Assembly (NCBI RefSeq): GCF_030161575.1
Contig: NZ_BSUL01000001.1
Location: forward strand, 3,019,809-3,083,808
Reading direction: 5' to 3'
Length of the DNA: 64,000 nt
Source of the DNA: Arenivirga flava
Lineage (GTDB): Bacteria > Actinomycetota > Actinomycetes > Actinomycetales > Microbacteriaceae
This document shows, piece by piece, positions 1 to 7,908 of this stretch. The translations under genes and the position numbers were made by a program. Within the stretch, counting starts at the first letter, position 1. Each line of letters begins with the position of its first letter. The notes under the pieces are model-generated. The model worked only from the letters and a program-made list of their open reading frames with translations, searched no databases and had not been told where the DNA came from.

Positions 1-854
1 CCACCGCTCGTGTGCAGGATGCCCTTCGGCCTCCCGGTCGTGCCGGACGTGTAGAGGATGAAGAGCGGATGCTCCGCGTCGAACGCGCGGGCGTCGTGCG
101 TGGTGTCCATGGCCGCGATCTCCTCGTGCCACCAGAGGTCGCGCTCCTCGGCCCAGTCCACGTCGTTGCCGCCGCGGCGCACGACCAGCACATTGCGCAC
201 CGTCCGCTCGCCGGGCAGCTCGAGGGCCGCGTCCACCACGGGCTTGAGCGGCGCGACGGCGCCCTTGCGCCAGCCGCCGTCCGCGGTGATGACCAGCACC
301 GCGCCGGCGTCGTCGATCCTCGCCCGCAGGCTCTCCGCGCTGAAACCGCCGAACACGACCGAGTGGACGGCGCCGATCCGCGCGATGGCGAGCATCGCGA
401 TCACGGCCTCGGGGATCATCGGCAGGTAGACGGCCACGCGGTCGCCGGCGCGCACCCCGAGATCGGCCAGCAGGTTCGCCGCGCGGCTCACCTCGCCGAG
501 CAGCTCCGCATAGGTGATGGTGCGCGTGTCGCCGGGCTCGCCCTCCCAGTGCAGCGCCACGCGATCGCCGTTCCCGGCGACGACGTGGCGGTCGACGCAG
601 TTGACGGCCACGTTCAGGCGGCCGTCGGCGAACCAGCTGGCGTGCGGCGCATCCGTCCAGTCCAGCACCTGCGTGAAGGGCCGCTCCCAGCGCAGCGCGC
701 GGGCCTGCTCGGCCCAGAACGCGAGGCGGTCGCGATCCGCCGCCTCCGCCAGCTCCGGACCCGCGATCGCGTTCCTGCGGAAGGCCTCGGAAGGCGGGAA
801 CCTGCGCTGCCCTCCCTCGGCTCCGGCGATCGGGTCGGTGGGTGCGTCGGTCAT
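1..854 (-). CDS. acs: Acetyl-CoA synthetase (AMP-forming), N-terminal part
   Basis: This gene is cut by the left edge of the window; about 284 N-terminal residues are visible, against roughly 650 in the whole family. Acs activates acetate to acetyl-CoA through acetyl-AMP in the cytoplasm. The visible part starts with the Acs N-terminal cap (WAEQARALRWERPFTQVLDW), continues through NCVDRHV, VAVYLPMIPEAVIAMLA and HSVVFGGFSAESLRARI, and ends in the nucleotide-binding motif YTSGTTGRPKG close to residue 270, where Acs places it. The ATG at 854 is preceded by GAGGAG at a normal spacing. It points away from the tad operon. A strong palindrome lies 266 bases upstream and could control either direction. 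The family assignment is secure; the C-terminal acetylation-site domain is outside the window. Confidence 0.95.
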   Translation of the reverse strand, partial: MTDAPTDPIAGAEGGQRRFPPSEAFRRNAIAGPELAEAADRDRLAFWAEQARALRWERPFTQVLDWTDAPHASWFADGRLNVAVNCVDRHVVAGNGDRVALHWEGEPGDTRTITYAELLGEVSRAANLLADLGVRAGDRVAVYLPMIPEAVIAMLAIARIGAVHSVVFGGFSAESLRARIDDAGAVLVITADGGWRKGAVAPLKPVVDAALELPGERTVRNVLVVRRGGNDVDWAEERDLWWHEEIAAMDTTHDARAFDAEHPLFILYTSGTTGRPKGILHTSG

Positions 855-1119
855 CTCGGATGCGCTCCTCGCGTCGTTGCGTGGCGGCCGTGGCGGTTCG
901 GGTTCGGCCGTCCTGCCGAGCGTAGACCCGCGCTCGGGGGCCGGTGCGGCTTTTCGACGAGGGGAGTTGCGCGGCGGGGGTGCGCGGGGTACAGTTGGCG
1001 AATCGGATGAAATACTCCGGTCGCGACGGCCGTGATTCCCCCAATCCGCCGTCGCCGTGGCGGCGCCGGTTCCCCCAACTGGCGCCGCCCCTCTTCGTTT
1101 AACGGGCTGGTCGCGCCGC

Positions 1120-1142
1120 ACGCTGGAACAGTGTTCCAGTGT
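1120..1142. promoter_or_regulatory. Palindromic operator, TetR-type
   Basis: The core CTGGAACAGTGTTCCAG (1123-1139) is a perfect 8+1+8 palindrome, and the flanking AC/GT pair extends the dyad to 23 bases with one wobble position. Operators of this shape (TGGAAC-N3-GTTCCA) are typical of TetR-family repressors. It lies in the 470-bp gap between divergent acs (start 854) and tadA (start 1325), which otherwise holds no recognisable gene. Confidence 0.6.
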
Positions 1143-1324
1143 GCCGGGGCGCTTTCGAGGCGAGCGCCGGATCGGTCGGCGCACGCGACAGGTGGCGGCT
1201 AGAGCGACAGGCGTCGTGCTGACGGGGTACAAAACACGCCCTCCACAGCGCGGTCGACGGGTTCCACGCCACCCGGATGCGCGCACGACGCCCACGGCCC
1301 GCGGCAGGTGCCTAGCGTCGCCGC

Positions 1325-2338
1325 ATGACCTTCGAGCCCTTCATCGCGCGGCCCCCGGCGGCGCTCCGCGACGTCACCCCGGTAACGGCGCCGCGATCCT
1401 TCGAGGGCTTCGGCGAGCTGACGCCGTTCCTGGAGGACGAGGCGGTCACCGATCTCTTCGTGAACGGCGGAGGCGCTGTCTGGGTCGACCGCGGGAACGG
1501 GGCCAGCGCGCATCCGCTGCCCGAGCTCGACGACGAACGCCTCCGTGAGCTCGCGGTGCGCCTGGTCGCGCTCGGGGGTCGGCACCTCGACGAGGCGAGC
1601 CCCTGCGTCGATGTGCGCTTGCTCGACGGGATCCGCGTGCACGCGGTGCTCGCGCCGGTGTCGGTCAGCGGCACGCTGCTCTCCATCCGCGTCCCGCGCG
1701 GCCGCGCCCTCGGGCTCGACGAGCTCGAGGCCGACGGCTTCCTGGGCGACACCCGCGCCGAAACGCTGCGGGCGCTGGTGTCGCGGCGTGCGAACCTGCT
1801 CGTGACGGGGGCGGGCGGCGTCGGCAAGACCACCTTCCTGGGCGCACTGCTCGGCGAGGCTGCTCCGCACGAGCGGATCGTCATCATCGAGGATGTGGCG
1901 GAGCTGCGTCCGCGGCATCCCCACTGCGTCTCGCTTGAGACCCGGCAGGCGAACCTCGAGGGCGCCGGCGCGCTCGGCCTGGACCGGCTGCTGCGCGAGG
2001 CGCTGCGCATGCGACCGGACCGTCTGGTGCTGGGGGAGTGCCGTGGCGCCGAGATCCGCGAGCTGCTCGCCGCGCTGAACACGGGGCACGACGGCGGCGC
2101 CGGCACGTTGCACGCGAACTCGCTCGACGATGTGCCGGCGCGCCTCGAAGCGCTCGGCTCGCTCGCCGGACTGCCGCCGGAGGCGATCGCGCGGCAGGCG
2201 GTGAGCGCGATCGACATCGTGCTCCACCTCGAGCGCACCAAGCGGGGGCGGGGCCTGCGCGCCGTCGGCGCGCTCGAGATCGACGGCTCGGGTCGCCTGC
2301 GCGCCAGGGAGGTGGGGGCGGATGCGCTCGCGGCATGA
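1325..2338 (+). CDS. tadA: TadA/CpaF-family secretion ATPase
   Basis: 337 residues. This is a hexameric secretion ATPase that powers assembly of Flp-type pili at the inner face of the membrane. The sequence shows the CpaF-type N-terminal region (FLEDEAVTDLFVNGGGAVWV), a Walker A GAGGVGKTT with the lysine near residue 168, an acidic box IIIEDVAEL, a Walker B-like RLVLGECRG and the His-box region GTLHANSLDDVPARLEAL. TAGCGT at 1313-1318 lies six bases before the ATG and no Shine-Dalgarno is visible, so the message is probably leaderless. The downstream gene overlaps its 3' end. The septum-site-like tadZ/ssd gene that often precedes it in actinobacteria is not present here. Confidence 0.92.
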   Translation: MTFEPFIARPPAALRDVTPVTAPRSFEGFGELTPFLEDEAVTDLFVNGGGAVWVDRGNGASAHPLPELDDERLRELAVRLVALGGRHLDEASPCVDVRLLDGIRVHAVLAPVSVSGTLLSIRVPRGRALGLDELEADGFLGDTRAETLRALVSRRANLLVTGAGGVGKTTFLGALLGEAAPHERIVIIEDVAELRPRHPHCVSLETRQANLEGAGALGLDRLLREALRMRPDRLVLGECRGAEIRELLAALNTGHDGGAGTLHANSLDDVPARLEALGSLAGLPPEAIARQAVSAIDIVLHLERTKRGRGLRAVGALEIDGSGRLRAREVGADALAA

Positions 2339-3245
2339 GCGGGCGCGGCCGGATGCCGCGCTGATGGCCGGCAGGGTGCAGCGCCTCGCCGTGCTGCTGC
2401 GCGCCGGGCTCACGCCCGCCGCGGCGTGGCACCAGCTGGCCGAGTCGGAGCAGGACGCGCCGGAGGTGCGGCGGATCGCCGACCGCATCGAGGCCGGCGA
2501 GCCGGCAGCCGCCGCCATCGAGGCGGAGTACGGCGGAGTCGCGCCCTGGAGCTCCGTGGCAGCCGCGTGGAGCGTGGCCTCGCGTGCCGGGAGCCCGCTG
2601 GCCGCCACGCTCGGCACCCTCGCCGCCACGCTACGGGTGCTCGCACAGCAGGAGCGCGAGGGTCGGATCGCGCTCGCCGGCCCCAACGCCACCGCGCGCC
2701 TCGTCGCGGTGCTGCCGCTCGTGGCCCTCGGGTTCGGCGCGGCGCTCGGCGTCGACGCCCTCGGCCTGCTGCTCGGCACCGGCTGGGGCCGGGTGTGCCT
2801 CGCCGTCGGCGTCGGCCTCATGCTGCTCGCGCGCCTCTGGTCGCGGCGCATGGTCGCGCGTGCGGCGCGAGGCCCGGTCTCACCCGGTCTGCGCATGGAC
2901 CTGCTCGGCATCGCGCTCGTGGGCGGCGGCGCGCTCGACGCCGCGCGAGCCTGGGTCGACGAGGCCTGCGCTCGGCACGGGGTCGACGACCCGGGCGCCC
3001 AGGAGCGCACCGAGACGGTGCTCGCGCTCGCCGAGCGCGCTGGCGTGCCCGCGACCGCGCTGCTCGCGGCCGAGGCGGAGGAGCTGCGCCGCGAGGCCGC
3101 GGCCGGACGGCAGGAGCGTCTCGCGCGGCTCGGCGTCACGCTGCTCGTCCCGCTCGGCGTCTGCATCCTGCCCGCCTTCCTGCTGCTGGGGGTCGTGCCG
3201 CTCGTCGCCGGCGTCGTCGGCGGCACGATCTCGGGGCTCACCTGA
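2322..3245 (+). CDS. Fused TadB/TadC-like pilus assembly membrane protein
   Basis: 307 residues, type II secretion F family, which forms the inner-membrane platform of the Tad apparatus. Two helical F-type modules are visible: residues about 21-110 (LLRAGLTPAAAWHQL to SRAGSPLAATLGTLAATL) and about 188-262 (LLGIALVGGGALDAAR to ERAGVPATALLAAEAEELR). A pair of membrane segments separates them (about 127-170) and another hydrophobic stretch ends the protein (about 269-300). Tad loci usually encode TadB and TadC separately; one protein seems to do both jobs here. The start overlaps tadA by 17 bases; ATG 2364 (residue 15) is an alternative start. The F-family call is firm, the fusion is inferred. 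Confidence 0.85.
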   Translation: MRSRHERARPDAALMAGRVQRLAVLLRAGLTPAAAWHQLAESEQDAPEVRRIADRIEAGEPAAAAIEAEYGGVAPWSSVAAAWSVASRAGSPLAATLGTLAATLRVLAQQEREGRIALAGPNATARLVAVLPLVALGFGAALGVDALGLLLGTGWGRVCLAVGVGLMLLARLWSRRMVARAARGPVSPGLRMDLLGIALVGGGALDAARAWVDEACARHGVDDPGAQERTETVLALAERAGVPATALLAAEAEELRREAAAGRQERLARLGVTLLVPLGVCILPAFLLLGVVPLVAGVVGGTISGLT

Positions 3246-3351
3246 CCCGCGGCGACGGCCGGACGCCGCAGGCCCGCCCGGGTCCCCTCCGGCCACCGTG
3301 CGGCGCCGCGACGGCCGTCGCGGCGCACCCCAGAGAGAAAAGAGGAACGAG

Positions 3352-3570
3352 ATGGACCAGATCACCGACGCCGGCCGCCCGCGAACGCCCAGGAGGATCG
3401 CACTGCTCCGCCGGATGCGCGACGACCGGGGCGCGGCCACGGCCGAGTACGTCATCGCCACCATGGCCGCCGTCGGCTTCGCCGGGCTGCTCGTCGTCAT
3501 CCTGACCAGCGACGAGATCCGCACCGTGCTGACCGACATGGTGAACAGTGCGCTCACGTACGCGAGCTGA
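3352..3570 (+). CDS. Flp-type pilin subunit (DUF4244)
   Basis: 72 residues. A short basic leader (residues 1-25) ends in DDRGAATAEY, the conserved glycine-plus-glutamate environment that prepilin peptidase cuts, and a single hydrophobic segment follows (VIATMAAVGFAGLLVVIL). This is the DUF4244 arrangement found in actinobacterial Tad loci and probably makes the pilus filament or a minor pilin. GAGAAAAGAGGAACGAG directly upstream is a strong ribosome site, better than for any neighbour, which suits a highly made structural subunit. No prepilin peptidase gene (tadV) is seen in the window. Confidence 0.85.
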   Translation: MDQITDAGRPRTPRRIALLRRMRDDRGAATAEYVIATMAAVGFAGLLVVILTSDEIRTVLTDMVNSALTYAS

Positions 3571-3586
3571 ACGCGCCGCCCGCGCC

Positions 3587-3931
3587 GTGCTTCGGCGCGG
3601 CGCGGGCGAGCGCGGCAGTGCGACGGCGGAGACGGCCCTCGTGCTGCCCGCCATTGTGCTGGTGCTCGCCTGCTGCCTGGGCGCCCTCCAGCTCGGCGCT
3701 CGTCAGCTCCGGCTGCAGGACGCCGCGGCCGATGCGGCCCGCACCCTCGCGCGGGGAGAGCCCGCGAGCAGTGCCGCGGGCCGGGCCGCCGGTGCCGTGA
3801 GCGATGCGAGGCTGGCGATCGAGCAGGACGCCGACCTGGTGTGCGCCGTGCTCAGCGCGCCGGCGTCGACCGCGTGGTTCGACCTCGGCGAGCAGCGCGC
3901 CCGCTCCTGCGCGCTCGGAGGCGGGCGGTGA
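3587..3931 (+). CDS. TadE-like minor pilin / pilus assembly protein
   Basis: About 114 residues. The motif GSATAETALVLP followed by a hydrophobic helix (AIVLVLACCLGALQLGA) near the N-terminus is the TadE/pseudopilin signature. The rest is an alanine-rich extracellular part with two cysteines (DLVCAVL and RSCALG) that could form a disulfide. I chose GTG 3587, just before the basic leader VLRRGAGERGS; GTG 3548 is possible but would overlap the pilin gene. The next gene starts inside the stop codon (GTGA at 3928-3931), so the two are translationally coupled. Confidence 0.8.
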   Translation: MLRRGAGERGSATAETALVLPAIVLVLACCLGALQLGARQLRLQDAAADAARTLARGEPASSAAGRAAGAVSDARLAIEQDADLVCAVLSAPASTAWFDLGEQRARSCALGGGR

Positions 3932-4314
3932 GACCGGCGAGTCGGCGGCGCAGTCGCGCCGTGCACGCGCTGCGCGACGAGCGGGGCGCCGGTTCCGCGC
4001 TCGGTCTCGGCGTGGTCGCCGTCACGGTGGCGCTGCTGCTCCTGCTGCTGCCGCTCGCCGTCGCGCTGCAGGGACGTCAGCTCGCAGCGAACGCGGCCGA
4101 CGCCGCCGCGCTGGCGGCGGCGGACACCGCGATGGGCGCGGTGCCGGGGGAACCGTGCGGCAACGCGGGCCGCGTCGCCGCCGCCGGAGGCGCGGAGCTG
4201 CTCGACTGCCGGCTCGAGGGCGCCGTCGCGACCGTGCTCGTCGCGCGTGCGGTGCTCGGCGGTGCGGCGCGCGCGGCCGCCACCGCCGGTCCGGAGGGAG
4301 CGGGTCGAGGCTGA
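3928..4314 (+). CDS. TadE-like protein of the Rv3654c type
   Basis: About 128 residues. A basic N-terminus with ALRDERGAGSALGLG leads into a hydrophobic helix (VVAVTVALLLLLLPLAVALQ) and then QLAANAADAAALAAAD, the signature of the helicase/secretion-neighbourhood TadE-like family. Two cysteines (GEPCGNAG, LLDCRLEG) are conserved in type. It is probably exported and anchored as a minor pilus component. The start GTG 3928 overlaps the previous stop as GTGA; GTG 3961 is an internal alternative. It closes the tad operon. The next 149 bases hold no gene, only a possible -10 TATGGT (4345-4350) for topA. Confidence 0.8.
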   Translation: MRPASRRRSRAVHALRDERGAGSALGLGVVAVTVALLLLLLPLAVALQGRQLAANAADAAALAAADTAMGAVPGEPCGNAGRVAAAGGAELLDCRLEGAVATVLVARAVLGGAARAAATAGPEGAGRG

Positions 4315-4463
4315 ACGCCCCGTGGCGGCGCATCCGCGAGTGTGTATGGTGTGCAGGGCCGAGCCCCTCGGTAGCGGGGGCGCCGCACCCGGTGGACCCC
4401 GAGGGTCGCCGACGGCCGCGCCGGCCCCGCGAACGAAGCGCATGTGAAGGAAGAGGTACGCCC

Positions 4464-7214
4464 GTGCCCGCAACGAAGAAGCTGGTCATCGTCGAGTCGC
4501 CCGCGAAGGCGAAGACGATCGCCCAGTACCTCGGCGACGGCTACGAGGTGCAGGCCTCGGTCGGGCACATCCGCGACCTCATCGAGCCGAAGAACCTGCC
4601 CGCCGACCTCAAGAAGGGCTCGCTCGGCAAGTTCTCCGTCGACGTCGACAACGGCTTCGAGCCCTACTACGTCGTCTCCGACCAGAAGAAGAAGACGGTC
4701 ACCGAGCTCAAGCGGGCGCTGAAGGGCGCCGACGAGCTCTTCCTCGCCACTGATGAGGACCGCGAGGGCGAGGCCATCGCGTGGCACCTCCTGCAGGAGC
4801 TGAAGCCCAAGGTCCCGGTCAAGCGGATGGTGTTCCACGAGATCACCAAGGACGCGATCCAGCACGCGCTCGGCAACACCCGCGAGCTCGACACCGCGCT
4901 CGTCGACGCGCAGGAGACCCGGCGCATCCTCGACCGCCTCTACGGCTACGAGATCTCGCCCGTGCTCTGGCGCAAGGTCGGTCCCGGGCTCTCCGCGGGT
5001 CGCGTGCAGTCGGCCGCGACGCGACTGGTCGTCGACCGCGAGCGCGAGCGGCTCGCGTTCGTCTCGGCGGAGTACTGGGACCTGGCGACCCTGCTGGCGC
5101 CCGGCGCCGACGCGGCGACCTTCGCGGCGCGCCTGTCCCGACTCGGCGGCAAGCGCGTCGCCAGCGGCCGCGACTTCGGCGACGACGGCGCGCTCAAGGG
5201 CGACGCGGTCGCGCTCGACCAGGCCGGCGCCACGGCGCTCGCGGAGGCGCTGCGCGCATCCGACGTGCCCGTCACCGTCACGAGCGTCGAGTCGAAGCCG
5301 TACACGCGCCGCCCGGCCGCGCCCTTCACGACCTCGACGCTGCAGCAGGAGGCAGCACGCAAGCTCCGCTTCTCGGCGAAGCAGACCATGAGCGTCGCGC
5401 AGAGCCTGTACGAGAACGGCTTCATCACCTACATGCGAACGGACTCGCCGAGCCTGTCCCAGCAGGCCACGAACGCCGCCCGCACGCAAGCCGCCAAGCT
5501 CTACGGCGCCGAGACCGTGCCCGAGAAGCCGCGCGTGTACACCGGCAAGAGCAAGAACGCGCAGGAGGCGCACGAGGCGATCCGTCCCTCCGGCGACGTG
5601 TTCCGCACCCCGGCCCAGCTCGAGGGCACCCTGCGCGGCAACGACTGGAAGCTCTACGACCTGATCTGGAAGCGCACCGTCGCGAGCCAGATGGCCGACG
5701 CGAAGGGCTCGACCGCATCCGTCGCCATCACGGCCGGACCGCTGAGCCTGCCGGGAGCGGATGCGCCTCAGACCGCGGAGTTCAGCGCCAGCGGCACCGT
5801 CATCACGTTCCGCGGCTTCCTCAGCGCCTACGAGGAGGGCCGCGACGAGGAGCGCCACGGCTCGGCCGACGAGAAGGACGCGAAGCTGCCGCCGCTCACC
5901 GAGGGACAGTCGCTCGTCGTGGCCGAGGTGGAGGCCAAGGGCCACGAGACCAGCCCGCCGCCGCGCTACACCGAGGCGAGCATCGTCAAGACGCTCGAGG
6001 AGCTCGGCATCGGGCGCCCCTCGACCTACGCCTCGATCATCTCGACGATCATCGACCGCGGCTACGTGACCCCGCGCGGCACCGCGCTCGTGCCCAACTG
6101 GATCGCGTTCAGCGTGGTGCGCCTGCTCGAGGAGTTCTTCCACGATCTCGTCGAGTACAGCTTCACCGCCGAGATGGAGGACGACCTCGACCGCATCGCC
6201 GGCGGCGACGCCGACCGCGTCGAGTGGCTCAAGGGGTTCTACTTCGGCCGCGAGTCGCACCAGGGCCTGCGCGGCGTGATCGACAACCTCGGCGAGATCG
6301 ACGCACGCGAGATCAACTCGATCCCGCTCGACGACGAGATCACCCTGCGCATCGGCAAGTACGGCCCCTACCTCGAGGTGGCGCCGGGTGCCGACCCGCA
6401 CCAGACGGGCGACACCGCGCGGCGCATCAACATCCCGCAGGACCTCGCCCCCGACGAGCTGACCGCCGCGAAGGCGCACGAGCTCGTCGAGGCGCCGGTG
6501 CAGACCGACCGCGTGATCGGCATCAACCCGGTCAGCGGCAAGCAGGTGCTCGCGAAGGACGGCCGCTTCGGCCCCTACGTGACCGAGGCCGCGCCCGAGC
6601 CCGAGGTGCAGGCGGATGCGGCCACCGGCGAGGTCGTCGAGGAGCCGAAGAAGAAGCCGGCCAAGAAGGCGGCTGCGCCGAAGGAGCGCACGGCCTCCCT
6701 CTTCAAGTCCATGGACCTCGCGACGATCGACCTGGACACCGCGCTCGCGCTGCTGGATCTGCCTCGTGTGGTCGGCACCGACCCGGAGAGCGGCGCCGAG
6801 ATCACGGCGCAGAACGGCCGCTACGGTGCCTACCTGAAGAAGGGCACCGACACGCGCTCGCTCGACGGCGAGGACCAGATCTTCGACATCGACCTCGCCG
6901 GGGCGCTCGAGAAGTTCGCGGCGCCGAAGTACGGTGGCCGCGCCGCATCCAGCGCGCTCAAGGAGTTCGAGGCGGACCCGGTGAGCGGCAAGCCGATCAA
7001 GGTCAAGGACGGCCGATTCGGCCCGTACGTGACCGACGGCACCACGAACGCGACGATCCCGCGCGGCGAGGACGTCGAGGCGGTCGACTTCGACCGCGCC
7101 GTGCAGCTGCTCGCCGACAAGCGCGCGAAGGGACCGGCCAAGAAGCCCGCGGCCAAGAAGCCCGCCGCGAAGAAGCCCGCCACGCGCAAGCCGGCTCCCA
7201 AGAAGAAGGCGTGA
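4464..7214 (+). CDS. topA: DNA topoisomerase I
   Basis: 916 residues, a type IA topoisomerase that relaxes negative supercoils. The TOPRIM region opens the protein (VIVESPAKAKTIAQYLG) with its acidic cluster (ATDEDREGEAIAWHL). The catalytic tyrosine is Tyr323 in FITYMRTDS. GPGLSAGRVQSAATRLVV is the conserved DNA-binding stretch. The C-terminal half carries repeated TopoI modules of the form GKYGPYL, DGRFGPYVT, NGRYGAYL and DGRFGPYVT instead of zinc ribbons, and the protein ends in a Lys/Ala/Pro tail, as in other actinobacteria. The GTG start is supported by GAAGGAAGAGG upstream. The stop overlaps the tmk start (GTGA), so the two genes are coupled. Confidence 0.97.
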   Translation: MPATKKLVIVESPAKAKTIAQYLGDGYEVQASVGHIRDLIEPKNLPADLKKGSLGKFSVDVDNGFEPYYVVSDQKKKTVTELKRALKGADELFLATDEDREGEAIAWHLLQELKPKVPVKRMVFHEITKDAIQHALGNTRELDTALVDAQETRRILDRLYGYEISPVLWRKVGPGLSAGRVQSAATRLVVDRERERLAFVSAEYWDLATLLAPGADAATFAARLSRLGGKRVASGRDFGDDGALKGDAVALDQAGATALAEALRASDVPVTVTSVESKPYTRRPAAPFTTSTLQQEAARKLRFSAKQTMSVAQSLYENGFITYMRTDSPSLSQQATNAARTQAAKLYGAETVPEKPRVYTGKSKNAQEAHEAIRPSGDVFRTPAQLEGTLRGNDWKLYDLIWKRTVASQMADAKGSTASVAITAGPLSLPGADAPQTAEFSASGTVITFRGFLSAYEEGRDEERHGSADEKDAKLPPLTEGQSLVVAEVEAKGHETSPPPRYTEASIVKTLEELGIGRPSTYASIISTIIDRGYVTPRGTALVPNWIAFSVVRLLEEFFHDLVEYSFTAEMEDDLDRIAGGDADRVEWLKGFYFGRESHQGLRGVIDNLGEIDAREINSIPLDDEITLRIGKYGPYLEVAPGADPHQTGDTARRINIPQDLAPDELTAAKAHELVEAPVQTDRVIGINPVSGKQVLAKDGRFGPYVTEAAPEPEVQADAATGEVVEEPKKKPAKKAAAPKERTASLFKSMDLATIDLDTALALLDLPRVVGTDPESGAEITAQNGRYGAYLKKGTDTRSLDGEDQIFDIDLAGALEKFAAPKYGGRAASSALKEFEADPVSGKPIKVKDGRFGPYVTDGTTNATIPRGEDVEAVDFDRAVQLLADKRAKGPAKKPAAKKPAAKKPATRKPAPKKKA

Positions 7215-7849
7215 CGCACGTGCATCCCGGCCTCTTCGTCACCCTCGAGGGCGGCGACGGGGCCGGGAAGTCGACCCAGTCGGCGCTGCTGACCGCCTGG
7301 CTCGAGGAGGCTGGCCGCACGGTCGTGCACTCCCGTGAACCGGGCGGCACCGAGCTGGGCCTCGAGCTGCGGCAGATCATCCTGCACCGCCGCGGCTACA
7401 TCGCCCCGCGTGCGGAGGCGCTGCTCTACGCGGCCGACCGCGCGCACAACATCGCCACGAAGGTGCGGCCGGCGATCGAGGCCGGCAGCGTGGTCATCCA
7501 GGATCGCTACCTCGACTCGTCGGTCGCCTACCAGGGTGCGGGTCGCGTGCTCGACGGCGGCGAGGTGCGCGAGCTCTCGCTCTGGGCGAGCGAGGGGCTG
7601 CTGCCCGACCTCACCGTGCTGCTCGATCTCGATGTGGCCGTCGGACGCGCCCGGCGCGACGCCGACGAGCGGGCGTGGGACCGCCTCGAGGCCGAGGCGC
7701 AGGACTTCCACCAGCGGGTGCGCGACGCCTACCTGCGGCTCGCCGCCGCCGAGCCCGAGCGTTTCCTCGTGCTCGACGCGACGCTGCCGCCCGAGCAGCT
7801 CGCCGCGGCGATCCGCGATCGGGTGGAGCGGATGCTCGCCGCGCGCTGA
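7211..7849 (+). CDS. tmk: Thymidylate kinase (dTMP kinase)
   Basis: 212 residues. It phosphorylates dTMP to dTDP for DNA synthesis. It shows the P-loop EGGDGAGKSTQ, SREPGGTELG, the DR motif IQDRYLDSSVAYQGAGR and the LLDLDVAVGRARRD segment, all in family order and at full length. The start GTG 7211 overlaps the topA stop by four bases; a second GTG (7220) is also in frame. With topA before it and holB after it, this is a small replication operon. Confidence 0.96.
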   Translation: MTHVHPGLFVTLEGGDGAGKSTQSALLTAWLEEAGRTVVHSREPGGTELGLELRQIILHRRGYIAPRAEALLYAADRAHNIATKVRPAIEAGSVVIQDRYLDSSVAYQGAGRVLDGGEVRELSLWASEGLLPDLTVLLDLDVAVGRARRDADERAWDRLEAEAQDFHQRVRDAYLRLAAAEPERFLVLDATLPPEQLAAAIRDRVERMLAAR

Positions 7850-7908
7850 GCGCATCCGTCCGTTCCCGCGTGGTCGGCCGTGTCTGGGGTCGCCGGTAGC
7901 CTGGATGC

